Part shown: positions 1 through 5,554 of the stretch, one piece after another
How positions within the stretch are numbered: the first letter of the stretch is position 1
Layout: the number at the start of each line of letters is the position of its first letter
From: a virus
IMG/VR virus record: IMGVR_UViG_3300021963_000072
Coordinates: 1-64,000 of that record
DNA: 64,000 nucleotides
Strand: one strand, 5' to 3'
Notes under the pieces: generated by a model
Seen by the model: only the letters and a program-made list of their open reading frames with translations
Databases searched by the model: none
Told to the model about the DNA's origin: nothing
Made by a program: the position numbers and the translations under genes

Positions 1-29
1 GGCATATCTAAAAACTGCTCGTAGGTCAT
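1..29 (-). CDS. N-terminal fragment of an unidentified protein, cut by the left window edge
   Basis: An ATG on the minus strand overlaps the TGA stop of the glutaredoxin gene (ATGA overlap), the same coupling seen between many neighbouring genes here. Only nine full codons are visible (MTYEQFLDM) before the window ends. This is too short to assign a family. The call rests only on the overlap geometry and on the absence of any gap after glutaredoxin. Confidence 0.35.
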
Positions 30-277
30 ATAAGTTTTTGTTCCTTTAGATATTGAAGAGTTTCTTTAAGGCCACCAATATGCTTATATCCAATTGCAAC
101 CTGAGGGAATGACGCATTCATACCAAATTCAGATTCAAATTGCTTTTTATTAAAATCTTTTTGATATTTATATTCCAAATAAGAAATTTTAACACTATCC
201 AAGAGCATTCTTGCTCTTTCGCATTCTTGACAATTATCTTTGGAATACAGCACTGCTTGCATTAAATTAGGTTCCAT
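26..277 (-). CDS. nrdC: Glutaredoxin (NrdC-like)
   Basis: An 83-aa thioredoxin-fold protein. The redox motif CQEC is at residues 16-19, right after the first beta strand (AVLYSK), and the cis-proline signature FPQV is near residues 57-60, followed by HIGG, which in glutaredoxins contacts the glutathione side. Length matches T4 NrdC (87 aa). Phage glutaredoxins re-reduce ribonucleotide reductase, and nrdA and nrdB are present at 9386-12897, though in a different transcription unit. The start may instead be Met6. The gene lies at the distal end of a run of small, tightly packed genes driven by the sigma-70 promoter at 1344-1372. The family call is firm; the physiological partner is inferred. 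Confidence 0.85.
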   Translation of the reverse strand: MEPNLMQAVLYSKDNCQECERARMLLDSVKISYLEYKYQKDFNKKQFESEFGMNASFPQVAIGYKHIGGLKETLQYLKEQKLI

Positions 278-279
278 AC

Positions 280-414
280 TTATTTGTGATTATATCTCTC
301 AGGATGTTTCATACTATCTATCATAAAATAAGTTAGTGGTGCAGTGATAAATCCACTAATAACAATCATAATATATGTGTGATTTGAAAGCCAATGTGCA
401 AATACTTTAATCAT
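280..414 (-). CDS. Small membrane protein, 44 aa
   Basis: A short frame from ATG at 414 to TAA at 280, starting inside the last codons of the upstream zinc-ribbon gene and ending two bases before the glutaredoxin start. It has one hydrophobic segment at about residues 14-31 (YIMIVISGFITAPLTYF) followed by a short charged tail (HPERYNHK), so it is probably a single-pass inner-membrane peptide. No family is recognised. Its packing without gaps between two genes supports it as real. Function unknown. Confidence 0.6.
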   Translation of the reverse strand: MIKVFAHWLSNHTYIMIVISGFITAPLTYFMIDSMKHPERYNHK

Positions 415-637
415 CTTTCGGAAAGTCGTTTTCTAAATCTTGTTGCCTTTTTGCCCATGTAGTTCCACCTTCTTGCCCTCTACATGGATTAACACAGGTA
501 TCATCCCCAAGATTATTGCAGACAAGACCCGCAAGGTCTAATTCATTTCCAGGTTTTCCAGTTGCCCAAACGTGCTTCCCGTTCAACCAAACAGCACCGC
601 ATTTAGGGCAACTTTTAGTGGTAAGTTCATTTTCCAT
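407..637 (-). CDS. Small cysteine-rich (zinc-ribbon-like) protein
   Basis: 76 aa. CPKC at residues 10-13, followed by an aromatic/basic stretch and later cysteines in LVCNN and DTCVNPC, is compatible with one zinc-binding knuckle pair. The C-terminal third is hydrophilic and acidic. It overlaps the 44-aa membrane gene by 8 bases and the upstream membrane gene by 11. No named family is recognised. Metal binding is inferred only from the cysteine spacing. Confidence 0.65.
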   Translation of the reverse strand: MENELTTKSCPKCGAVWLNGKHVWATGKPGNELDLAGLVCNNLGDDTCVNPCRGQEGGTTWAKRQQDLENDFPKDD

Positions 638-845
638 TGAATTCTTTCTCCCAATTTTTTTGAGGTAAATTTAAATCTCTTTGAAGTTTTCTTTGCATTC
701 TTTTCATTTGAATCTTAATGAAAAAGTACCTCAATTGAAGATCGAGATAAGTAAATAACTTTAAAGTTTCATCGACTCCAGCATATGCAATTAATATTCC
801 CAGAATAATCAATAGAAAATATAGACCTATAAAATTGTCGGGCAT
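627..845 (-). CDS. Small single-pass membrane protein with basic tail
   Basis: The frame extends upstream to 878, but I place the start at 845 (MPDNFIGLY) because GGGGAG lies six bases before this ATG and nothing similar precedes the longer start. The resulting 72-aa protein has a hydrophobic segment at about residues 5-22 (GLYFLLIILGILIAYAG), then an amphipathic region and a strongly basic C-terminal part (KIQMKRMQRKLQRD). The predicted topology is N-terminal anchor with a cytoplasmic basic domain. No function is recognised. It is overlapped by the zinc-ribbon gene downstream. Confidence 0.65.
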   Translation of the reverse strand: MPDNFIGLYFLLIILGILIAYAGVDETLKLFTYLDLQLRYFFIKIQMKRMQRKLQRDLNLPQKNWEKEFNGK

Positions 846-874
846 AAAAAACTCCCCAGTTAAGTGTTCATGTA

Positions 875-1159
875 TCAAGTATCATCATCCAGTTCATCTT
901 CATATGTAGATGGTTCTTCAAATAGTTCATCGAGTTTTTGCTTTTGAATTCTTTCTGAAAGTTCAGAATAATCTTCATCGGTAAATCTTACTACCATTAG
1001 CAAATCTCCTTTTTTAACTCCTTTCATTTCTGGATGATTTTTAACTTTAGGATTCTGTTGATATCCATGAAGTTCTCTCATAATAATAACGCCATGAATA
1101 AACATTGATAGTATAATCAGTAACAAAACAAGAAAGGGCAAGTAATAACGGAAATCCAT
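875..1159 (-). CDS. N-terminally anchored membrane protein, acidic tail
   Basis: 94 aa. After a short start (MDFRYY), residues 7-28 are strongly hydrophobic (LPFLVLLLIILSMFIHGVII). The remainder is soluble, with a basic central patch and an acidic end (YEDELDDDT). This is a single-pass membrane protein of unknown function. It lies between two other tiny membrane genes, so positions 280-1314 encode four predicted membrane peptides in a row. They may act together at the host membrane, but that is inference from adjacency only. Confidence 0.65.
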   Translation of the reverse strand: MDFRYYLPFLVLLLIILSMFIHGVIIMRELHGYQQNPKVKNHPEMKGVKKGDLLMVVRFTDEDYSELSERIQKQKLDELFEEPSTYEDELDDDT

Positions 1160-1164
1160 TATAC

Positions 1165-1314
1165 TTACCCAGAAATTCTATTTACGATACAAACTACGCC
1201 ATGGGCATAGAAGAAAAGAAGAACAGATCCTATACAGGCACTTATCAAAGTTGCAGTTTTATTATGCTTATCAATAGCCTTATCAATAAGTTTTTGAACT
1301 TCTGATTCGTTCAT
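1165..1314 (-). CDS. Small membrane protein, 49 aa
   Basis: Frame from ATG at 1314 to TAA at 1165. The N-terminal part is charged (MNESEVQKLIDKAIDKHNK) and helical, followed by a hydrophobic segment at about residues 21-40 (ATLISACIGSVLLFFYAHGV). It is the first gene after the sigma-70 promoter at 1344-1372, with a leader of about 20 bases, so it opens the transcript that ends with glutaredoxin. No family is recognised. Confidence 0.6.
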   Translation of the reverse strand: MNESEVQKLIDKAIDKHNKTATLISACIGSVLLFFYAHGVVCIVNRISG

Positions 1315-1343
1315 TTAAACACTCAATAAACGTCATTATAATA

Positions 1344-1372
1344 GTTATAAAATATTTGACTTCAAAAGTCAA
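1344..1372 (-). promoter_or_regulatory. Sigma-70 type early promoter, small-gene/glutaredoxin unit
   Basis: Minus strand: -35 TTGACT (1367-1372), 17-base spacer, -10 TATAAC (1344-1349). It lies in the only gap between tRNA-Ser and the 49-aa gene. TTGACTT and AAGTCAA around the -35 form a perfect 7-bp inverted repeat that could also be an operator. Confidence 0.7.
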
Positions 1373-1413
1373 CTTTATGTGAATTTCAACAACATGATTA
1401 AGTAATTATTAAA

Positions 1414-1498
1414 CGGAGAGGGTGGGATTTGAACCCACGGATGCTTTCACATCGCTGGTTTTCAAGACCAGTGCCATAAACCACTCGACCACCTCTCC
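1414..1498 (-). tRNA. tRNA-Ser(UGA)
   Basis: 85 nt with a 7-bp acceptor stem (GGAGAGG/CCTCTCC), anticodon loop CTTGAAA (anticodon UGA), a long class II variable arm and T-arm GGGTTCAAATCCC. CCA is not encoded. It is the last tRNA of the cluster in the direction of transcription. Confidence 0.95.
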
Positions 1499-1503
1499 AA
1501 GAT

Positions 1504-1755
1504 TTAACGGATTTCAAAATCCAATTTACGAACTTTTCGTGCTTTTCTTGCTTCTTGGAATGCAAGATCCTGATCGGACAACAATCTTTGTTCTTTTTTT
1601 GAAGGTTTTGCACCATTGATCATAACCACTTGTGTTAAATCAACAGCAGAAACTTTGTCATCACGAACTTCCATTTTATTGGAACATCCGCAAACCTGTA
1701 TTTTTGGTGAACTTATTATTTCCGTATTGCAGGACTTGCATCTAACAACTAACAT
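1504..1755 (-). CDS. Cysteine-rich small protein between tRNA genes
   Basis: 83 aa. The N-terminal half has CKSC at residues 6-9 and CGC at about residues 22-24, a four-cysteine arrangement suggesting a small zinc ribbon. The C-terminal half is very basic and helical (EARKARKVRKLDFEIR). A zinc knuckle plus basic tail is typical of small nucleic-acid-binding proteins, but no named family is recognised. It sits between tRNA-Ser and tRNA-Val and so is probably co-transcribed with the tRNAs. Confidence 0.65.
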   Translation of the reverse strand: MLVVRCKSCNTEIISSPKIQVCGCSNKMEVRDDKVSAVDLTQVVMINGAKPSKKEQRLLSDQDLAFQEARKARKVRKLDFEIR

Positions 1756-1796
1756 TTTACTAATATCTTAACATTATATTCATATCTTATATATGA

Positions 1797-1868
1797 TGGG
1801 AAATGTCGGACTTGAACCAACGACTTACTGCGTGTAAAGCAGTCACTCTACCACTGAGTTAATCTCCC
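1797..1868 (-). tRNA. tRNA-Val(UAC)
   Basis: 72 nt. The acceptor stem GGGAGAT/ATTTCCC contains one G-U pair; the anticodon arm ACTGC-TTTACAC-GCAGT gives anticodon UAC; T-arm GGTTCAAGTCC. CCA is not encoded. Confidence 0.93.
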
Positions 1869-1872
1869 GAAC

Positions 1873-1905
1873 AGTGGTGAGTGTCCACCACTTGCACCAG
1901 ACACT
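1873..1905 (-). ncRNA. Candidate RNA pseudoknot just upstream of tRNA-Val
   Basis: On the minus strand, AGTGGTG (1892-1886) and CACCACT (1879-1873) form a perfect 7-bp hairpin with loop GACACT. The upstream hexamer AGTGTC (1905-1900), seven bases before the hairpin, is perfectly complementary to that whole loop. This is the geometry of an H-type pseudoknot. No open frame explains the stretch. The pairing is seen directly; folding and expression are inferred. It begins four bases upstream of the tRNA-Val 5' end. Confidence 0.4.
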
Positions 1906-1974
1906 TGATGCGATTTTCACCGTGTTAGAGGACGGCAAATAAAAGGTTTCCAGTAGCCTTTCTTATCTCCCATA

Positions 1975-2068
1975 AGGAAGATGTAGGTATCGAACCTACA
2001 AAGGATAGTCCCTTAAGGAACTACTGGGAATTCCACCCAGAACCAATATGAAAGAATCGAACATTTCC
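1975..2068 (-). pseudogene. Degenerate or non-canonical class II tRNA-like sequence
   Basis: On the minus strand there is a good T-arm (GTAGG-TTCGATA-CCTAC), a long variable-arm hairpin (GTTCC-TTAA-GGGAC) and a 5-bp arm with a 7-base loop (CTGGG-TGGAATT-CCCAG) in the anticodon-arm position. The anticodon loop lacks U33, the D-loop lacks the GG pair, and only four of seven acceptor pairs form (GGAAATG with ATCTTCC). It looks like a decayed Leu- or Ser-type tRNA, or a tRNA-like RNA with another role. Boundaries are approximate. Confidence 0.4.
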
Positions 2069-2079
2069 AACCCTTTCAA

Positions 2080-2152
2080 CTGGGGCGGCAGGGATCGAAC
2101 CTGCGACCTAGATGTTAACAGCATCCCGCTACTACCGCTGAGCTACACCCCA
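2080..2152 (-). tRNA. tRNA-Asn(GUU)
   Basis: 73 nt. Acceptor TGGGGTG/CGCCCCA with one G-U pair, anticodon loop CTGTTAA (anticodon GUU), T-arm GCAGG-TTCGATC-CCTGC. The D-stem has one imperfect pair. Its first 10 bases overlap the last codons and stop of the HNH endonuclease gene. Confidence 0.93.
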
Positions 2153-2445
2153 TTATGTTGTTCATGATGTATTTCTCGATGGCAGTTAGCACATACGAGA
2201 ATACATTTATCTGCTTCTGCCTTCTGCTTTTCAATGGCAACGGTGGTTCCAAGGTTTTTAGATTTTTTAGTTGTGGGATCGAGATGATGGAACTCTAAGG
2301 CAGAGATACATTTATCATATCCACAACGTTCACACTTACCACCTTTATATTCTACTAAAAGAAGTTTGTTTTTCTTACGTCTTTTAATGACACTTGCTTT
2401 GTTTGCTTCTTTACGATCAGAATACGTTCTATTTTCTTTAGGCAT
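2143..2445 (-). CDS. HNH endonuclease (homing type) inside the tRNA cluster
   Basis: 100 aa from Met at 2445. A basic N-terminal region is followed by an HNH fold: CERC at residues 38-41, the catalytic LEFHHLDP at 50-57, and CANCHREIHH at 85-94, so two zinc-binding Cys pairs bracket the His-rich core. Such stand-alone HNH genes are mobile and often sit beside tRNA genes. The frame extends to 2472, but a TATAAATA late promoter directly abuts that upstream ATG, so a transcript from it would begin after it; Met10 fits better. The 3' end overlaps tRNA-Asn by 10 bases. Nuclease family is clear; mobility is inferred. Confidence 0.8.
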   Translation of the reverse strand: MPKENRTYSDRKEANKASVIKRRKKNKLLLVEYKGGKCERCGYDKCISALEFHHLDPTTKKSKNLGTTVAIEKQKAEADKCILVCANCHREIHHEQHNGV

Positions 2446-2472
2446 TTGGCAGAAGTTTGATTGTTCTACCAT

Positions 2473-2480
2473 TATTTATA
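2473..2480 (-). promoter_or_regulatory. T4-type late promoter, HNH gene
   Basis: Exact TATAAATA on the minus strand, 28 bases upstream of the preferred HNH start at 2445. In T4-like phages this octamer is the whole late promoter, read by gp55 with gp33 and gp45. Confidence 0.6.
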
Positions 2481-2488
2481 AAATGTGT

Positions 2489-2617
2489 GGGTGGTGAGAT
2501 TCTGTCATACTCACAACTGGAAGGTCTCACTGACAACGTAATTATTCCAGCACTTTTAGGTTCCTTGGCATTGGATTCTGTAACTCTGGTCTCCCAGTTT
2601 TACAGCGGGCACCACCC
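2489..2617 (-). ncRNA. Candidate structured non-coding RNA between tRNA-Gly and the HNH gene
   Basis: A 250-base gap without a plausible gene contains strong complementarity on the minus strand. An 8-bp closing helix pairs GGGTGGTG (2617-2610) with CACCACCC (2496-2489). Inside is a two-part hairpin (2605-2578): CTGTAA pairs with TTACAG, enclosing CTGG-GAGA-CCAG with a GNRA tetraloop. A second 5-bp helix pairs TGTCA (2535-2531) with TGACA (2507-2503). Size and position resemble the two stable RNAs of unknown function (C and D) in the T4 tRNA cluster; homology is not claimed. Structure is read by eye. Confidence 0.45.
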
Positions 2618-2696
2618 CTACCTTACTATACAATATCCAGTGCTTGACCACATAGATTTTTCTGTCACACCCTTTGGAAATCCGTCGATCTCCAAG

Positions 2697-2768
2697 AGCG
2701 GGGTATCGGAATCGAACCGACGACATCTAACTTGGAAGGATAGCGTTCTACCGCTGAACTAACCCCGC
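2697..2768 (-). tRNA. tRNA-Gly(UCC)
   Basis: 72 nt. Acceptor GCGGGGT/ACCCCGC, anticodon loop CTTCCAA (anticodon UCC), T-arm GTCGG-TTCGATT-CCGAT. One mismatch is seen in the anticodon stem (T-T). CCA is not encoded. Confidence 0.92.
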
Positions 2769-2892
2769 AAATAAGAAAAGCAGATGCATATTGTGAATTT
2801 AAAATCCACGGACTTCATACTTTTCTCTTTTTCAAGTAGGTTTACTGTTGCTTACCCTTAAAACCCACTACAAAATGGATAAGCAGAAGACA

Positions 2893-2921
2893 ATCATATC
2901 ACACATTGATAAGATTGTCAA
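2893..2921 (-). promoter_or_regulatory. Sigma-70 type promoter inside the tRNA cluster
   Basis: Minus strand: -35 TTGACA (2916-2921, exact consensus), 17-base spacer, -10 TATGAT (2893-2898). It lies just after tRNA-Ala and would give a second start for tRNA-Gly and everything downstream. The 150-base gap it sits in (2769-2922) contains no gene I can support. Confidence 0.65.
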
Positions 2922-2922
2922 G

Positions 2923-2995
2923 TGGAGAATAGGGGACTTGAACCCCTTACCTTGGCCTTGCAAAGACCCTGCTCTACCAAATGAGCTAATTCCCC
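2923..2995 (-). tRNA. tRNA-Ala(UGC)
   Basis: 73 nt. Acceptor GGGGAAT/ATTCTCC with one G-U pair, D-arm AGCTCATTTGGTAGAGC, anticodon loop TTTGCAA (anticodon UGC), T-arm AGGGG-TTCAAGT-CCCCT. CCA is not encoded. Confidence 0.95.
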
Positions 2996-2998
2996 TGG

Positions 2999-3071
2999 CG
3001 ACTCAGGTTGGGGTCGAACCAACGACCGACTGCTTAGAAGGCAGTTGCTCTATCCACTGAGCTACTGAGTC
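2999..3071 (-). tRNA. tRNA-Arg(UCU)
   Basis: 73 nt. Acceptor GACTCAG/CTGAGTC, anticodon arm ACTGC-CTTCTAA-GCAGT (anticodon UCU), T-arm GTTGG-TTCGACC-CCAAC. First tRNA of the cluster, 16 bases downstream of the -10 of its promoter. Confidence 0.95.
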
Positions 3072-3086
3072 ATTTGCCATGAGATA

Positions 3087-3115
3087 ATAATACCAGATTG
3101 TCCTGGTGCTGTCAA
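3087..3115 (-). promoter_or_regulatory. Sigma-70 type early promoter of the tRNA cluster
   Basis: Minus strand: -35 TTGACA (3110-3115, exact consensus, overlapping the stop codon of the preceding gene), 17-base spacer, -10 TATTAT (3087-3092). It directly precedes tRNA-Arg. Confidence 0.75.
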
Positions 3116-3705
3116 GGGTCTTCGTTGACCCAAGGTGCTCTCAACCTCATTTCCCCACCAAGAAGATCTTGAGCATTGCTCCCGTCTGGTGGTTTCTCTG
3201 AGTATATAGGCTTGTTATCTGGAGGTTCTAATCCAAGTTTTTTAACTTCCTTATTATAATCAGATATTGCCATATCAACATCTCTCTTAACCTTATAATC
3301 AAGAAGTTCAGGAGTTTCTATAATTTTTTTGTTGATCTGATATTTAATTTCATCAGTTACTGGGTTTTTTCTTACCCATTTTTTATTCAAAAGATCCTGA
3401 CATGCGGCAAATAGTTTCCATAAGATAACTTTATTTTCCAAAAACTTTGGGTTTTTAGTCAGTTCCACATCTACCGCATTTACAAATTCATCCAAAAATT
3501 TATAAAATTCTTCTTCATTAATTTTTTCAAACAGAGTATTTAATTTTGATCTCTCAACAAACCGATCAACCTCATAATAAAGTTGATACAATTCAGTTTC
3601 AGTTACTTGAACTCCATATCTTTTTAACCAAAGAATAATACCATTCACAGCAGCAACTAATATTGCCGAAGCAGCACTTTGTTTTCCTAAAAGATTAATT
3701 CTCAT
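3112..3705 (-). CDS. Unknown soluble protein, paralogue of the next gene
   Basis: 197 aa from ATG at 3705, chosen over an ATG 11 codons upstream because GAGGAAT precedes it and it overlaps the end of the upstream gene. Helical and hydrophilic, with a proline-rich tail (PPDNKPIYSEKPPDG). The segment EFYKFLDEFVNAVDVEL and the later ELLDYKVKRDVDMAISDY match, in order, two segments of the 106-aa neighbour (VFNFLDELQLALDIEF and DLLKYRIKRVLDKALEEY). The two genes therefore look like tandem duplicates, this one carrying an insertion and a C-terminal extension. No function is recognised. Last gene before the tRNA promoter. Confidence 0.6.
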   Translation of the reverse strand: MRINLLGKQSAASAILVAAVNGIILWLKRYGVQVTETELYQLYYEVDRFVERSKLNTLFEKINEEEFYKFLDEFVNAVDVELTKNPKFLENKVILWKLFAACQDLLNKKWVRKNPVTDEIKYQINKKIIETPELLDYKVKRDVDMAISDYNKEVKKLGLEPPDNKPIYSEKPPDGSNAQDLLGGEMRLRAPWVNEDP

Positions 3706-4015
3706 TTTTCTTTTTGTATTCCTCAAGTGCTTTATCAAGCACTCTCTTTATTCTATATTTAAGCAGATCAATATCTTTGACAATATAATCATTAATAAAT
3801 TCAATATCCAAAGCTAACTGAAGTTCATCAAGGAAATTAAAAACTTTTTCTTCATCCAATCCAGGAACCCAAGCAATCAGAGCAATAGTTGTTCTTAAAA
3901 TAACTCCAAGTTTTGCATAATGTTTTATATCTCTTTGCTCCTTTCCAAATTTAAAATGAACGATATTAAATTTGGCAGTATCATCAAATATTTTTATCTT
4001 GTCCTTCCATCCCAT
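3695..4015 (-). CDS. Unknown protein, shorter paralogue
   Basis: 106 aa, overlapping both neighbours (11 bases with the 197-aa paralogue, 32 with the gene before). It has a central hydrophobic stretch (LGVILRTTIALIAWVPG) and two helical segments shared with the downstream gene. In the paralogue a similar hydrophobic stretch (ILVAAVNGIILWLKRYG) is also present. Function unknown; tight overlap suggests translation coupling and a joint role. Confidence 0.6.
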   Translation of the reverse strand: MGWKDKIKIFDDTAKFNIVHFKFGKEQRDIKHYAKLGVILRTTIALIAWVPGLDEEKVFNFLDELQLALDIEFINDYIVKDIDLLKYRIKRVLDKALEEYKKKNEN

Positions 4016-4289
4016 TTAAATAGTCCTCCAACGCATCGTCCAAAGCTTGTTTTGGGTCTGTCCTATTGATCACTGGCCTCATTTTTTTGCTATCAAAAGT
4101 TAAAGTTGGAGTTACTGACCCGTCCGATTCCAATTTTAATTTTGCTCCGAACGGAGTTCCTTTTGGTTGAATATTCACTTGATTATGTGCTTCTAAAGTT
4201 ATAGATCCACTTTCATCCTCGACTTTTAATAATTTAGTTTTTGCAAGTATATCTATAACTTCTTCTGGATTTTCTGGAAGATTTTCCAT
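3984..4289 (-). CDS. Unknown small protein
   Basis: 101 aa. N-terminal acidic helix (ENPEEVIDILAKTKLL), then a beta-rich middle (SGSITLEAHNQVNIQP, AKLKLESDGSVTPTLTF), and a helical acidic end (DPKQALDDALEDYLN). No motif is recognised. The start directly abuts the end of cpeT and the 3' end overlaps the paralogue pair, so cpeT and these three genes form one run. Confidence 0.6.
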   Translation of the reverse strand: MENLPENPEEVIDILAKTKLLKVEDESGSITLEAHNQVNIQPKGTPFGAKLKLESDGSVTPTLTFDSKKMRPVINRTDPKQALDDALEDYLNGMEGQDKNI

Positions 4290-4733
4290 TTACTTTACTT
4301 TCATAAAATGAAAATGTCCTTCATATAAATCTTTTCCCCAAAGAAATCTACCATTTTTTATGTGATATCCACCATCTTTAGAATAATAATTTTCACCATC
4401 AAATTTTATAGAAGTCAATACATACATGTTTTTAGATGGAATTGTATGTTTTGATTCCGCAATCCAATATCCATTAGAAAAAATAAACTCAACATCAAAT
4501 CCATCAATTGTAGCAATTATCTTATTATCAAATTCCTTTAATTCTAAAACACTTTTTCTATATGGATTTTTAGGACTTTCTGTTGCATACCAACTCTTTG
4601 AAAAAATATCACCTTCTGGGGTTTCTTCAAATTGCACATATATGTGTGCCCATTGTTGGGGATGACTCAACGCTTGAATTCTATTGTGATATAAACCTAA
4701 TAGTTTTTTCTTAAAATCAATCAATTTAGACAT
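4290..4733 (-). CDS. cpeT: CpeT-like phycobilin lyase family protein
   Basis: 147 aa. The order of conserved segments follows the CpeT/CpcT family: LLGLYHNRIQALSHP, the AHI segment (WAHIYVQFEE, residues 28-37), NPYRKSVLEL near residues 56-65, then FDVEFIFSNGYWIAE and a C-terminal beta region. Cyanobacterial members attach or handle bilin chromophores on phycobiliproteins; phage copies are shorter and are auxiliary genes of uncertain benefit. The ATG directly follows the T-run of the preceding terminator with no Shine-Dalgarno sequence, and there is no other ATG start upstream. A late promoter variant overlapping the lysozyme stop (4761-4768) would start transcription inside the hairpin. Family likely, exact activity not shown. 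Confidence 0.75.
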   Translation of the reverse strand: MSKLIDFKKKLLGLYHNRIQALSHPQQWAHIYVQFEETPEGDIFSKSWYATESPKNPYRKSVLELKEFDNKIIATIDGFDVEFIFSNGYWIAESKHTIPSKNMYVLTSIKFDGENYYSKDGGYHIKNGRFLWGKDLYEGHFHFMKVK

Positions 4734-4760
4734 AAAAAAGGGGGGAGATTGCTCTCCCCC
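4734..4760 (-). terminator. Intrinsic terminator of the lysozyme gene
   Basis: Perfect 8-bp stem GGGGGAGA/TCTCCCCC with GCAA tetraloop followed by six T on the minus strand. The T-run touches the cpeT start codon. Confidence 0.85.
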
Positions 4761-4768
4761 TATTTATC
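4761..4768 (-). promoter_or_regulatory. Possible late promoter (GATAAATA) for cpeT
   Basis: GATAAATA on the minus strand overlaps the lysozyme stop codon. By T4 spacing the transcript would start near 4755, inside the 5' arm of the terminator stem, so its RNA would lack a complete terminator. One base differs from TATAAATA. Confidence 0.4.
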
Positions 4769-5399
4769 AAACTTCAGTAAGGATTAGTTTTTTGGAATAA
4801 CCATAAGCAAAATCAGTCCTTGCTCCATGATGACCCCAACGGATCCACTTACTTGCAAGACGCATGTAATGATGAATTGATCCACCAGGAGTTTTCATAT
4901 AAGGCTCAATCATCTTCCAATCACCTTCATGCAGCATATAGTCAAGTTGTGCATCCAGTGATGAAGGATTGGCACCAATACGAGCAGCATGTCTTCCAAG
5001 TCCATAGAAACGAGGAGCATTGGTCCATTGGATAAGACCATACCCCCCACCACAGTTAGGATAGGAAGTTCGGGCACCACCTTCACAAATGTTAGGAATG
5101 AAGGTAGATTCCTGTCGAATATTGCCCATAATGGTAGCTAGGGCGTTTTTGTCAGTGATTCCACGATCTTGAAGGAATTGTAATGTTTTGATTTCATTAC
5201 TGTTACATCCTGTACAAATTAACCTTTTCACTTTAGGTTTTTCGGGAGCAACCTCTTTGGTCGTTGTCTCCTGAATTTTGCTTTCTTCAATTGGTGGACT
5301 ATATTGTGAAGTAGCAAAACTCGGTGTTGGCAATGTTGCCGCTGATGTCGCAACCGCACCAAAAAGAGATACGGCTACACTTGTAAGGTTTTTACGCAT
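4767..5399 (-). CDS. Secreted phage lysozyme / tail-lysozyme family hydrolase
   Basis: 210 aa. Residues 1-30 look like a Sec signal peptide: MRKN, a hydrophobic core (VAVSLFGAVATSAATL) and an SFA-TS cleavage site. After a proline-rich linker with a CTGC pair, the catalytic domain (about 75-210) has ATIMGNIRQEST, with the likely catalytic Glu, then GGGYGLIQWT. This pattern matches the phage tail-type lysozyme domain (Phage_lysozyme2-like). It would cut peptidoglycan in the periplasm; export by the host Sec system would make it independent of a holin for release. It has its own sigma-70 promoter (5526-5554), a 120-base leader and its own terminator. Virion association cannot be excluded. Confidence 0.75.
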   Translation of the reverse strand: MRKNLTSVAVSLFGAVATSAATLPTPSFATSQYSPPIEESKIQETTTKEVAPEKPKVKRLICTGCNSNEIKTLQFLQDRGITDKNALATIMGNIRQESTFIPNICEGGARTSYPNCGGGYGLIQWTNAPRFYGLGRHAARIGANPSSLDAQLDYMLHEGDWKMIEPYMKTPGGSIHHYMRLASKWIRWGHHGARTDFAYGYSKKLILTEV

Positions 5400-5441
5400 T
5401 TAGTTAAATAGAACTCTACATCCGTATAGAAGGGGGGTACA

Positions 5442-5457
5442 CCCTTTTCTCAAAGGG
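5442..5457 (-). promoter_or_regulatory. 5'-leader hairpin of the lysozyme mRNA
   Basis: CCCTTT-GAGA-AAAGGG on the minus strand, a 6-bp stem with a GNRA tetraloop, flanked by further G/C-rich complementary bases. No T-run follows, so it is not a terminator. It lies in the 120-base leader between promoter and start codon. Confidence 0.45.
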
Positions 5458-5493
5458 CACCTTCCACGGCTCTAAATCAAATCAATGACTCAT

Positions 5494-5520
5494 AATAAAA
5501 AACCTGCCTTTCGACAGGTG
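5494..5520 (-). terminator. Intrinsic terminator after the 78-aa gene
   Basis: ACCTGTC-GAAA-GGCAGGT followed by a T-run on the minus strand. The start point of the lysozyme promoter falls at the first base of this hairpin. Confidence 0.75.
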
Positions 5521-5525
5521 TACAC

Positions 5526-5554
5526 ATAATAAGTGATTATTTAGTATTTGTCAA
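5526..5554 (-). promoter_or_regulatory. Sigma-70 type promoter of the lysozyme gene
   Basis: Minus strand: -35 TTGACA (5549-5554), overlapping the stop codon of the upstream gene, 17-base spacer, -10 TATTAT (5526-5531). The predicted start is near 5519. Confidence 0.7.

Noticed and set aside
2457-2762. 101-aa plus-strand frame across the tRNA cluster
   Set aside because: Runs antisense over tRNA-Gly and the structured non-coding region; no protein-like composition.
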